Part shown: piece by piece, positions 24,301-34,131 of the stretch
Position numbering within the stretch: the first letter of the stretch is position 1
Layout of the letters: each line of letters opens with the position of its first letter
Origin: Gonatopus flavifemur
Lineage: Eukaryota > Arthropoda > Insecta > Hymenoptera > Dryinidae
Direction: 5' to 3'
NCBI GenBank assembly: GCA_018340375.1
Contig: JAFFJZ010000004.1
Span: 26,448,001-26,512,000, forward strand
Length of the DNA: 64,000 nucleotides
The notes under the pieces: generated by a model
The model's database searches: none
What the model was told of the DNA's origin: nothing
The model's input: the letters and a program-made list of their open reading frames with translations, nothing else
Translations under genes and position numbers: made by a program

Positions 24301-24441
24301 AATTTACACAATAAGCCTACTAATGGAACAATCAACAATATAACAAAGGATAAGAATTAAGTGTGCACGATAAATCATTAAATGACGAAATTTTGTAGGG
24401 AGCGAAACATTTTACGTTGTCACAACTATACTGCGGTTCTC
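21353..24441 (-). mobile_element. LINE copy 2: complete 5' end, 3' part missing
   Basis: Read on the minus strand, it starts GAGAACCGCAGTATAG at 24,441, inside a 246-bp repeat. ORF1 encodes the Cys/His-rich KVCKGCSRVVDKPVSC (~24,030-23,652, TAG stop), then a frameshifted ORF1b. The ORF2 endonuclease (23,215-22,712) starts YYQNVRGLRTKLDQ and has SETWLREDI and LYLYGDYNSPH. A break near 22,710 is followed by the rest of the endonuclease region, linker and reverse transcriptase to QSYILN at 21,353, where it meets repeat DNA. It is inverted relative to copies 1 and 3 and nearly identical to both. The missing 3' end cannot come from normal 5' truncation, so recombination or deletion is likely. Confidence 0.88.
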
Positions 24442-25569
24442 AATTTATGATTATATTAGAATTTGGTATCTTGAAAAAGGATCGTATCGATCCGAAACGT
24501 CGATCGGATTTTCGGAAGAAGTAAAATAAATTCGTTCGACAAACTTGCTTGGATAGAAATTGGATCGAACTTTCGCCTACTGAATCATTGAATTCCTGCG
24601 CCAAGCACTTTCCCAACCAATTCATAGAAAAGACCCACATCCGAGTGGATGGGTCCGGATGATACTTCTTTCAACCACGTTCTCTCTCTTCTACGATTAT
24701 ATCAAAATTTTGTATGTTGAAAAAGAATTGTATCGTTCCGAGACGTCGATCGGCTTTTCGAAGGAAGTAAAATAAATCCGTTTGAGTAACTTGCTTGGAT
24801 AGAAATGGGATCGGACTCTCGCCTGCTGAATCATTGAATTCCTGCGCCGAGCACTTCCCCAACCAATTCATAAAAACTACCCACATCCGAGTCGATGGGT
24901 CCGGATGATACTTCTTTCAACCACGTTCTCTCTCTTCTACGATTATAACAAAATTTTGTATGTTGAAAAAGGATCGTATCGATCCGAAACGTCGATCGGC
25001 TTTTCGAAGGAAGTAAAATAAATTCGTTTGAGTAACTTGCTTGGATAGAAATGGGATCGGACTCTCGCCTGCTGAATCATTGAATTCCTGCGCCGAGCAC
25101 TTCCCCAACCAATTCATAAAAACTACCCACATCCGAGTCGATGGGTCCGGATGATACTTCTTTCAACCACGTTCTCTCTCCTCTACGATTATATCAAAAT
25201 TTTGTATCTTGAAAAAGGATCGTATCGATCCGAAACGTCGATCGGCTTTTCGAAGGAAGTGAAATAAATCCGTTCGAGTAACTTGCTTGGATAGAAATTG
25301 AATCGAACTTTCGCCTACTGAATCATTGAATTCCTGCGCCAAGCACTTTCCCAACCAATTCATAAAAACTACCCACATCCGAGTCGATGGGTCCGGATGA
25401 TACTTCTTTCAGCCACGTTCTCTCTCCTCTACGATCATATTAAAATTTTGTATCTTGAGAAAGGATCGTATCGATCCGAAACGTCGATCGGCTTTTCGAA
25501 GGGAGTAAAATCAATTCGTTCGACAAACTTGCTTGGATAGAAATTGGATCGAACTCTCGCCTACTGAAT
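24442..25569 (-). repeat. 246-bp tandem repeat, right arm (about 4.6 units, inverted)
   Basis: The complement of the left-arm marker (CAATTCATAAAAACTACCC or variants) occurs near 24,618, 24,864, 25,110 and 25,356, exactly 246 bp apart. The array ends at CGCCTACTGAATC, followed by the right copy of the 10-bp direct repeat. Frames of 71 codons (KADRRFGSIRSFF type) recur in each unit but carry no known domain. Confidence 0.92.
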
Positions 25570-25579
25570 CCTTTGGTTC

Positions 25580-26203
25580 ATCCGTAGCATACGCGCACCT
25601 ATGGGCTATGGTAAAATTCCAGTTTTGAGCGTAGTTTTCAATAATAAAAATGGGTGGCACCACCTGGCCCACCCATATCATTTTTGGCTCATTCTTATCA
25701 ATGGGGTACCCCCTGGAGCAACCAGACCAATACACTTAATCTAAACATAAAATAGTAATAATTGCCCCCGCGGAGCTATCACAGTGTCATGAATAGATGA
25801 ATAAATATATAAATAGATAAATAAATAAGTACATAAATGAATAAATAGATACATGAACATATAAATTGTATAAATAAATTGTATAAATAAAATTGTAAAT
25901 TGTATAAATAAAATCAGTTGAAATCTTAACCCTGGCGGCTCAATCACGGATTTTACATGTAAGACCAGCGGTTAAAAGGCACACCAGGGTCATCCGCGGG
26001 GGCCAGGATAAAATCATCGCATGTATAAAATAATATCGCGACACTCACACACTCATTCACACTTAATAAGGGAAGAAAAAAGAAAAGTTGCTTGTTGGCA
26101 GTGCCATAATTAATCTGCGTGTTTAGTAGAAGAAAACGCACTCACACCCACACATAAAAGCAAAGAAAAAGATTAACAGAGGAGCGCGCAAGCGTGCGGT
26201 GGA
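25580..26203 (-). other. probable 3' UTR of the R2-like element plus unassigned sequence
   Basis: Downstream (minus strand) of the R2-like stop codon at 26,204 lies non-coding sequence. It includes a simple AT repeat (ATAAATAGATAAATAAAT type) at 25,790-25,915. The GC-richer part 25,920-26,203 is probably the element's 3' UTR; its exact end could not be fixed. The part adjoining 25,570-25,735 keeps an open minus-strand frame that may be the continuation of transposase B. Confidence 0.4.
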
Positions 26204-28117
26204 TTAATCGCCCGAAGTTTCTTGAGCCGCTTCAGCTCCAGCTAACCTTCGTGGTGCGGACGGCGCCTGATACTGGCGCGCGCCGGAAACATGCTCCACG
26301 TATATGTCGCGTGACCAGCGGATGGTCTCCGACACCATGAGGCGGCGCATAAGCTGCGCGTATCGTGGGCTGATATTGAGCAGCCTAAGGACCCCCTCAT
26401 TGGACGGATCCCACGAGCCGAGCGCTCCTATCACGAACGCATGGATAGCAACACGGTACCCTTTTGAGCGAAGGTGTTCAGCCAGAGGCGTATAGTGTGC
26501 AAATTTACGCTCTCTGGCTTCCCACATCGCCTCCCTCCGGTTTTCGAAGGGGATGGTAACGTCCACTATCACAATGCTCTTTGAGGGTTCGTGACGTATG
26601 ACCAAGTCAGGTCTTAAACCCCCAAAGTCGCGATCGACGCCCTCGATCCGCTGGTTGACCTTTTTCTCCCCCGGGAGACGGCAGGCCGCACTCAGGCGGT
26701 CCAGCACAGCGTTATGCCGATACTGGATGGCCGCCGAGTGAGGGGGGCAGTGACAGATGACGTGCGGTAAGGTCTCCAGTCCACTGCCGCAGCGCCGGCA
26801 GCGCTTGTCACCATCGCCCCAACGCCTAGCCCCGTTAAGAGGTAGTACATCTAGTCGGGCACGATGAATGAACCGCCACTCGGCGAAGCGGGTGAAGCTC
26901 CCCGTACGGAAGAAGTGATTAGACACATTCGACCGCACGGAGACATCAGCGACCTTACCCTGGTCCTTCTTCGCGAGAAGAGAGACCAGGTACCTTTGTG
27001 TCACCGCCGCCCTCACCCGATGGATCACCTGCTTCTTGGCGCCAGGTGGAATGACGACAGGCCGCCCTTCCGCCCCCGGGCACACCAACTGCAGCTCCAC
27101 TAGTTCGGCAGACCACCTCCAAGTTATCCCAGCCTTCTTGGATTGTCTCATTATGGCGTTCCGCACTCTCGACCACATGGAGCCCATCTGAGCGTCCCTT
27201 CGAAATTCCCCCTCCAGCGAGCCGGAGAGGTATTTCGCCAGGTCTTCACCGGACGCAGGCCTACCAATCTTGTCCCTCACCGCCTGACGGAGGGTGTCCC
27301 AGGCCAGCATGCTCACTGACTCGTCATCCGCATTCAGAAGTCTGAAGGAATGCGCGACGGTGAGCACGTCGGCCAAGTCCGCGAGCGGGAGAAGTCCACA
27401 GCCACCCTTGCTAGGAGGGATGTAAACCACCTCCGCGCTCGCCCTCTGCGGCAGGTTGAGCCAAGATTTGACGACCTTTTTGATAAGGTCGTCAGCCGTT
27501 TTCAGTGGTTTCTTCTCCACGTGGGCTCCCCTCAGAAGAAAATCCAACCTGGGCAGCAAGAATGTCGCCACAGTTTCGATTTTCTGCCAAGGGGCCAAGA
27601 GAGAACGGTCCACCATGCCGAGATCCCCAATCAGCTGGTCTATGTCGGAGATTGGGGTCTGCCTCACCTGGTAGCCCGTTGGCACACCCAGGTGCACGTA
27701 CGCCTCTTCCGTCTCCAGCGGGCGGATGTCCGCCCCCATGAGCCCGAAGACGGTCGGTCGGACCCCGCCGCGAGCCGTTCCACCGATGTGAAGGGTCGCA
27801 CATTTGGCGGGGTTGAACCGCAATCCGATCGACTCAGCCTCCACTGCACTCAGCAGTTCCCTCATTCCTTCGGGAGTGTCGGCGATGAGCGCCACGTCGT
27901 CCGCGTACGCTAGTCGATTACGCCGCTGACCTTGAATCGTATAACCCGCCCCAAGCCCGTCCAGCTTACGCAGGACGGACTCGAGAGCGAGGTTAAAGGT
28001 CACTGGACTCAGTGGACACCCCTGACGAACCCCCCTCCGGATGGGGATGGGACCGGTGTACCCCTCGGCGGTCCGCACGCGGGTCACGCATTCGTGGGTT
28101 CGTCGCAGTTCCAGAGG
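26204..28117 (-). pseudogene. R2-like non-LTR retrotransposon with restriction-like endonuclease, 5'-truncated
   Basis: A 627-codon uninterrupted frame (28,087-26,204), extending upstream in frame to about 28,117. The N-terminus is the middle of the reverse transcriptase: RRGVRQGCPLSPVTFNLALE, then the catalytic RLAYADDVALIAD, then thumb sequence. Near the C-terminus come a zinc knuckle, CRRCG...LPHVICHC (C-x2-C-x8-H-x4-C), and a PD-(D/E)XK endonuclease, RPDLVIRHEP...VIVDVTIPFE, with 14 residues between the two Asp. This combination marks RLE-type elements (R2 and relatives). Members of this group usually sit in rRNA genes, yet no 28S sequence flanks this copy. It is more GC-rich than its surroundings. 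It lacks the 5' half but the remaining frame is open, so it is probably a recent truncated insertion. Confidence 0.9.
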
Positions 28118-28119
28118 AA

Positions 28120-29040
28120 AATCCCCACAGAGGAATCCAACGGAATGTGAGAACCGAAGAGTGAACTTGATTCTTTCCGGAGAAGAACCAAAAATATATC
28201 ATTGGAGCATGTATTCACAGATATTTTTTGGTCTAGAATCTGTTTCAGCTGAGGAATGGGTGTTTTCCATTTACAAATCTTAATGTAGTTATAATCAATT
28301 GTTACACCATATAAATGGAAAGTGAACGATTTGTGCAACAAGGTTGAAACAAACAGATGCGTAACTAAGAAGCTGCTTAAAAAAAAAAAGAATGGAAAGC
28401 CAATTGTATTTGATTGTTGGATTGTGTGTTTTACTTACAATCTGTGCTGTATTGCCATACAGAAGACAATTTTCTTTCGTACTGTAAGGAAATGATCAAT
28501 GGCGTGTGGATGGGTGCGTAACATTCTGCGATGGGTGTATCACTTCAGAGTAACCTGTGAGGGATTGTATCGGACCAATTTTGGTGTTTGTATTAGATAT
28601 TATTAACACATCAGAAATGTTGTTCTTCTGTATTGATGCATAAGTATTAACACGAAGGTATGAAATCACTCATTTATTACATAACCAAAAACCAAATACA
28701 TCAAAGCAAATCAATTTTATGTGAATTGCAGGATCTTGATCTACATTCGAATAAATAATTACCATCTCTTTTTTTTCAGGTAATCATGTTAACAATCATT
28801 GGCATTGTGAACTTTTGTTGACATACAACCAAACATACTGTTGACAATATCAATATTCAGCATCCCAAAGATAATTGCGTTTCGGATGGGAAGAATGGAA
28901 GATATATCCTCATTTCGCCAACTTTTTTGATAAATTATGCGTTGACGTAAATTTCAAGTGAATAATAATGGAATCTACGACTAGGATTAGGCTCTCAATA
29001 CCAGTTTTAGTCTTTTGAGGATTTTCTGGCGAATACAAGA
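28120..29040. other. non-coding stretch
   Basis: AT-rich, without a supported gene or repeat. Confidence 0.5.
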
Positions 29041-29056
29041 GGATTTCAGAAGTGCT

Positions 29057-29163
29057 CTCACAACACCACAGTCCCAGAAGAATTCTCAAAGAATTCATGA
29101 AGAACACAATCAGTTCAATAAGAATCCTCTATGAATTCTTCTGGGACTGTGGTGCTGTGTGGG
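29057..29163. repeat. short inverted repeat
   Basis: CACAACACCACAGTCCCAGAAGAATTC is matched by its complement around 29,132-29,160 (GAATTCTTCTGGGACTGTGGTG). The loop is about 50 bp. A similar AAGAATTC-rich segment is seen near 56,150. It is probably a MITE remnant. Confidence 0.65.
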
Positions 29164-29555
29164 TAATAACCTCCAATTTCCAAAATTTCTTTGATTCCAT
29201 TTCTCAATATCTGCACACAATGAAGAAACTCAAATTTGTATTCTGAGTCCAATCTCAGGTACGTACTCAATTATTATTGATTTAAAAGTCAAACCTATCA
29301 AATAATCTATGAAAAAAGTTTGCGCAAAATTTTCCCGGCTTCTGATGTTTGAGTGGTCTGAAGGTGTAATTTCATACGAGCATCAAACGTCCAGCGTCGA
29401 GCGATTTTCACATTTTCTGGGATTCAGCGTGAAAGCTAAACAGTGTTTGGCTTTGACGCCGTTCTACCCCATAATTGAGTTCCAGCACAATCCAAAATTA
29501 TTCAATCATTCTCAATGGTGCAGGATAAGGAAGGCACTTCAGCTCAAACAATATA

Positions 29556-30933
29556 CAGGGTGTCCCATTTTGATCTTTAAATGCAAATATCTCAAAAACA
29601 TGCATCTTAAACCGAGAGTACTTCATGTCAAAGTTGTTATACAAAGAGGGGGCAACAAAACTACGATATCAGTTTCATCATAGATGGCGTTATGATCGAT
29701 TAAAATGGGGTCAACATCATTTCTTTGAACGGAAACCCCCACTTTTTATCGCCGCATATCTTGATTCTACGCAGAAAACTGAGTAACTTTAGCTTGAGGC
29801 GTTCTTCTGAATTTTCGAAGATGGTGTCACAATCGATGCAAAATAAAGTCTATGAAACAATATGCGGATATCTTGAGGAATGCATCCAAGAGCCGAAATA
29901 TCTCATTCGAATGTTGTTGTTAAGAGAGGGGACGACACACTGGTGATATCAGTTCCATAGTAGATGGCGCTGTAGTCAGTAAAAATGAGGTCAACTACAA
30001 TTTTTCCAATGGAAACTCCTACTTTTCATCGCAGATCATGATTCTACGCGAAAAGATGAGGAATTTTTGTTTGAAACATTTTTCCCAAATTCTTGAAGAT
30101 GGAACCGGTGGAAAATCAGGTTGATGAAAAAGTTATACTGCATTATGTGTGAAGCAACGCTCAACAAACAAATCAAAACAATAATAATTCCGGAGAAGAA
30201 ATCGAACACAAAACAGTACAAATGTCATGCCCAAAACATTGTAAATGACTCTAATTCAATGTTTTGGAAACGACATTCATTGTGTTTTGTGTTCGATTTC
30301 TTCTCCAGAATTATTATTGTTTTGATTTGTTTGTTGAGCGTTGCTTCACACATAATGCAGTAGAACTTTTTCATCAACTTGATTTTCCACCGGTTCCATC
30401 TTCAAGAATTTGGGAAAAATGTTTCAAACGAAAATTCCTCATTTTTTCGCGTAGAATATGCGATAAAAAGTAGGAGTTTCCATTTGAAAAATTGAAGTCG
30501 ACCTCATTTTTACCGACCACAGCGCCATCTACTATGGAAGTGATATCGCCATTGTGTCGTCCCCTCTCTCAACAACAACATTCGAATGAGATATTTCGGC
30601 TCTTGGATGCATTCCACAAGATATCCGCATATTGTTTCATAGACTTTATTTTTCATCGATTGTGGCGCCATCTTCAAAAATTCAGGAAAACGTTTCAAGC
30701 AAAAGTTACTCAGGTTTTCGCGTAAAATCATGATATGCAATAAAAAGTGAGGGTTCCCGTCTAAAGAAATGACGTTGACCCCATTTTAATCGATCATAAC
30801 GCCATCTATGATGAAACTGATATCGTAGTTTTGTGGCCCCCCCTTTGTATAACAACTTTGGTATGAAGTACTTTTGGTTGAGGATGCATGTTTTTGGGAT
30901 ATTTGCATTTCAAGATTAAAATGGGACACCCTG
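29556..30933. mobile_element. 1,378-bp near-perfect palindromic foldback element (CAGGGTGTCCC ends)
   Basis: The ends are CAGGGTGTCCCATTTTGAT and its complement AAAATGGGACACCCTG, both flanked by TA. The two ~680-bp arms are complementary over nearly their whole length. For example, the AAAATGGGGTCAACATCATTT, ATATGCGGATATCTTGAGG and CACAAAACAGTACAAATG blocks on the left have matching complements on the right. The centre is near 30,245. Local frames are mirror images with no recognisable domain. TA flanks suggest a Tc1/mariner-like or related mobiliser; the superfamily is unproven. Confidence 0.88.
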
Positions 30934-30939
30934 TATATT

Positions 30940-31428
30940 CATATATGTTTAATATTCTTTCTTCCGCACAGAGAATAGTTGGAAGACAACTTTTAACTCT
31001 CAAATTGAGCGTCGAGAAACATCATGAAGTTTTGACGCTGAAATCTAGAACCTGGGAAAATCGCTCGTCGCTCAACGCTCGTGTGAAATTACAACTTTAA
31101 GATATCTATTGGAATATTCTAGGAGAATTCCTTCAAATTCTTCCATGGAAATTATACTACACTTGATATAATTTAAAACTATTGTCAATATATAATTAGC
31201 ATTGTGTATTATATACTGCTAAAAGAATTGAATGTCATAGTAGTTGTTTCGCGGCAGTTGCTAAGGAACCCCTCCGACTCATACATTTTCCTGTAGAAAT
31301 CCAATTCACGTATTGAAAAATATGAATTATATGAAATATGAAATAAGAAAAAGAAGATCATGGCGAATTCGGCTAACTGCGCTAGGGTGAATTCGGGATA
31401 TCTACTCTTTTTTTATCATCATTTGGTT
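30940..31428. other. non-coding flank, partly mirroring 29.3-29.45 kb
   Basis: 31,000-31,095 contains complements of parts of 29,330-29,450 (the TTGACGCTGAAA and GGGAAAATCGCTCG blocks), so the inverted relationship extends, weakly, outside the CAGGG ends. The rest is featureless. Confidence 0.45.
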
Positions 31429-31828
31429 GAGAACCGCAGTATAGTTGTGACAACGTGAAGTGTTTCGCTCTCTACAAAATTTCGTAATTTAATGATTTAT
31501 CGTGCAGACTTGATTCTTATTCGTTGTTATATTGTTGATTGTTCCATTAGTAGGCATATTGTGTAAATTTCTCCGAACAACTGGGTTTTTGCACGCGATT
31601 TTTAGTGAATCTATTCCTAATACATTGGTTTATTCACTCGTCGTTTCATATTGTTTCCACGAGGTCTATCCTATTTGTTGATACTTATACACATCTCGTG
31701 TACTCACGGATGATAAGGCACTCTTCGTGTGTGCGTGTGTGTTTACCTCGGTACAGTGGATCTCATACTTGCCGTTTATTGGAATTCAAAAATTTTTGTA
31801 TTATCATATAAATCATATAAACTTCAAA

Positions 31829-32221
31829 ATGCCAAAAAAAGTGTGTAAAGGATGTTCCAGAGTTGTGGATAAACCGGTATCTTGTGCTTCATGCAGTGTT
31901 ATATCACATCCTGGTTCGTCGTGTTTAGCGAGAAGTCACCATCCATGGCATAATGGAGTACTGATTGACTGCAAGGGGCCTCTTCCGTCTTCTGATACTT
32001 CTCTTGATCTTGCGGAAAAATTTGATGGCGTGTTGGATCAGTCAGGTTTTTTATCGGAAATTCAGAGCATCGTTGATTCTGCTTGTTCGAAACTCAGCAA
32101 CCAGCTCAACGCGTTTGGGATCAAATTAAATCCTTCATCCAACACTGTGGCGGAATTATCCACGAGATTATCAACCTTGGAATCGTCTGCCCCTTCTTCT
32201 TCACAAGGTTTCTACAATTAG
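31829..32221 (+). CDS. LINE ORF1a: Cys/His-rich PHD-like protein
   Basis: ATG at 31,829 gives MPKKVCKGCSRVVDKPVSC, followed by CASC, a His, CLARSHH and CKG. The Cys/His spacing (CxxC, CxxC, C, H...H, C) resembles the PHD/zinc-ribbon fingers found in ORF1 of several LINE clades, likely for RNA binding. A hydrophilic helical C-terminal part with heptad-like Leu/Val (LNAFGIKLNPSSNTVAELST) follows. The frame ends at an in-frame TAG (32,219-32,221), identical in copy 2, and directly continues as ORF1b. The frame is also open upstream of the ATG. Confidence 0.75.
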   Translation: MPKKVCKGCSRVVDKPVSCASCSVISHPGSSCLARSHHPWHNGVLIDCKGPLPSSDTSLDLAEKFDGVLDQSGFLSEIQSIVDSACSKLSNQLNAFGIKLNPSSNTVAELSTRLSTLESSAPSSSQGFYN

Positions 32222-32647
32222 GAAGATTTGATAGATGAGCTGAATGAACGACATCGAAGAGCATGTAACATTCTACTTTTCAACGTTGAAGAATCTTCGA
32301 GGGATGGGTCTCCTGATCATGTTATAGTTACTAATCTTCTTCAAAAAATCAGACCTGATACTTACGACAATGTGCAGATTCGTCGTATCGGTAAAAAGGA
32401 GGATGCTCCTAAAACTCGTCAGATCTGTGTCACATTTGCATCACGGAACATACCCATTGAGATTCTTCGTAACAAATCGTTGTACAATGGTTCAATTAGA
32501 ATATCGCAAGATCGTACCTTGGAGCAACGGAATCATCTGTCGAACTTACGTGAAGAGTTGAAAAATTTAAATGACCCTTCAAGGACTATTCGCTATCTCA
32601 ATGGGATACCTAGGATAGTTCCTGCTCACCAAAGAAAAAACGCTTAA
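32222..32647 (+). CDS. LINE ORF1b, in frame after the TAG
   Basis: It is 141 codons in the same frame as ORF1a (EDLIDELNERHRRACNILLF and onward), ending in TAA at 32,645-32,647. It has NILLFNVEES, VQIRRIGKKEDA, RQICVTFASRN and NGSIRISQDRTLEQR. This order resembles the RNA-recognition/C-terminal domain of LINE ORF1 proteins (a 'NVEES...RIG' region followed by a conserved D-R-T block). It is probably the second half of ORF1. In copy 2 the same region carries one frameshift near 23,480. Confidence 0.65.
   Translation, partial: EDLIDELNERHRRACNILLFNVEESSRDGSPDHVIVTNLLQKIRPDTYDNVQIRRIGKKEDAPKTRQICVTFASRNIPIEILRNKSLYNGSIRISQDRTLEQRNHLSNLREELKNLNDPSRTIRYLNGIPRIVPAHQRKNA
32635..32641 (+). promoter_or_regulatory. 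candidate -1 ribosomal frameshift site A_AAA_AAC (ORF1b to ORF2)
   Basis: The zero frame reads AGA AAA AAC GCT TAA, placing the canonical heptamer A AAA AAC in the correct phase one codon before the TAA stop. A -1 slip continues CGC TTA ATC GAC, exactly the ORF2 frame, open from here through the endonuclease and reverse transcriptase. The heptamer is preserved in copy 2 (complement at 23,233-23,239). No stimulatory stem or pseudoknot could be tested. Confidence 0.6.
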
Positions 32648-34131
32648 TCGACCCTCCGGTGTATTATCAGAATGTTCGTGGCTTGAGGACTAAACTTGAT
32701 CAACTTCATTGCTCTGTTGCTATATCAGATCCATGTTATGATATTATTATCTTCTCTGAAACTTGGCTGCGCGAGGATATTCTATCTTCTGAAATTGGTT
32801 CACATGGCTATGCAGTTTATCGTATGGATAGAAACGGACTCACCAGTCAATTTTCACGGGGAGGTGGTGTCTTGATCGCCGTTAAGGATACCCATCGGAG
32901 CTGTGTCGTCTTATCTTCTTATTCCAAAGTTGAACATCTTTACGTCAAAGTTTATTTTGGTTCTTTGTCGTTGTTGTTTGGGGCTGTTTACATTCCACCT
33001 TCTTCGGATTCTTCAATATACTTGGACCATTGTAAAAGCGTTGGCGAAATCCTTCTCAAGGAGAACTTTAACTCCTTATACTTACACGGGGATTACAATT
33101 TACCTCATATTTCCTGGAGCAATATTGATTCCAAATTACCTTTCTCAGTGTTACCTGGTTCGACTCTCAATGAAATGACTTCTGCGCAATATGTTCTCGA
33201 ATATTTCAATGAATTGAATTTGTTTCAACTTAATACTTTCAGAAATTCTCATGGTAACATACTTGATCTTATTTTTTCTGATAACGATCGTATTGATGTC
33301 AATATTGCTCTGGATCCTTTTCTCGCGTGTGACAACTTTCATCTTTCTCTTGTATCTAAGCTCAACCTACGTGATAGTGTTTCACTGGTCCCCAATAAAA
33401 TCATCAAATATAATTTTAATAAGGCGAATTACAGTGCAATTTGTAAATATTTAGGTTCTATCAAGTGGGACGATGAATTGCGTAACCTTAATGTTATTGA
33501 AGCTGTTGATTTTTTTTATCTTCATTCATATAATGCAGTTGATTCATCCGTACCCAAGTATGTATTAAGGAATAGTTCTTATCCAAAATGGTTTTCTTCG
33601 GAATTAATTAAACTTATTCGTCAAAAGAAAATTGCCCACAATAGGTACAAAGAGTCAAATTGCTTTGAAGATTACCTAATCTTCAGTCACTTGCGAGCTC
33701 AATGTAAAGTTTCGACTCGCCAATGTTACTTGTCTCATCTTCATTACGTTCAAGGGTCCATTCCTACAAATATCAAAAGCTTTTGGAACTTTGTTAATGG
33801 TAAGCGGAATCAGAACGGTATACCCCTGGTGATGCATTTAGACGGTACTATTGGCAATACTGGTATTGCTATTTCGAACTTATTTGCATCTTATTTCAGA
33901 TCAGTTTATCAAAATTATCCCGTTGTTCCTTGTAATTTACCAGAATCTACTCTCAATGTCAATCTTTCCGATTTATCCATCAATATCGGTGAAGTGTTCA
34001 ATAAAATCTCATCCTTGAAAACTTCTTCCGGTCCTGGTGATGATGGTATTCCTCCTAATTTTCTAAAATCTTGCAAGTTCGTCATTTCTCGGCCTTTGTG
34101 GTTGATCTTCAACAGCTCTTCATCCTACTGA
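32641..34131 (+). pseudogene. LINE ORF2: APE endonuclease and partial reverse transcriptase
   Basis: The frame opens as RLIDPPVYYQNVRGLRTK without a nearby ATG. The endonuclease (~residues 7-250) shows the YYQNVRGL start, IIIFSETWLREDI (catalytic Glu), GGGVLIAV, LYLHGDYNLPHISW and NILDLIFSDNDR. A linker follows with KWFSSELIKLIRQKKIAH. The reverse transcriptase begins at GDDGIPPNFLKS and is cut after WLIFNSSS by the mariner junction. Copy 1 supplies the rest of the domain. Not functional in this copy. Confidence 0.88.

Larger units (their letters stand above)
18143..25569. mobile_element. foldback-like composite element with 246-bp tandem-repeat arms and 10-bp target duplication
   Basis: The block starts with 246-bp tandem repeats in plus orientation and ends with the same repeats in minus orientation. 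It is flanked by the 10-bp direct repeat CCTTTGGTTC (18,133-18,142 and 25,570-25,579). Deleting the block and one copy brings B's frame (GHPDSVLHISTYDT) next to an open frame ending CAYATDEPK, which aligns with the corresponding LYGQREP region of transposase A. This supports insertion of the whole block into B. The interior is two LINE copies facing each other plus a head-to-head repeat junction near 21,200. No transposase is seen inside. The two arm ends start at different phases of the repeat, which is unusual. The last 4 bases of the left flank also match the repeat, so the boundary is uncertain by up to 4 bp. Confidence 0.65.
31429..34128 (+). mobile_element. LINE copy 3: complete 5' end, broken in the reverse transcriptase
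   Basis: It starts GAGAACCGCAGTATAGTTG, the same 5' end as copy 2. It contains a ~400-bp 5' UTR, ORF1a, ORF1b and ORF2, annotated separately. Sequence is nearly identical to copy 2 through the endonuclease and linker, and to copy 1 where they overlap. Homology stops at TTCAACAGCTCTTCATCCT (34,128), in the reverse transcriptase just before the catalytic region, and mariner sequence begins at once. It is an APE-type LINE of the jockey/CR1 group. Confidence 0.9.

Noticed and set aside
24440..25378. Four similar 66-71-codon minus-strand frames (MWVVFMNWLGKC type)
   Set aside because: Each is the same part of the 246-bp repeat; no known domain, and the frame does not continue between units.
27350..27913. 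187-codon plus-strand frame
   Set aside because: Shadow of the R2-like reverse transcriptase on the minus strand, in a GC-rich segment.
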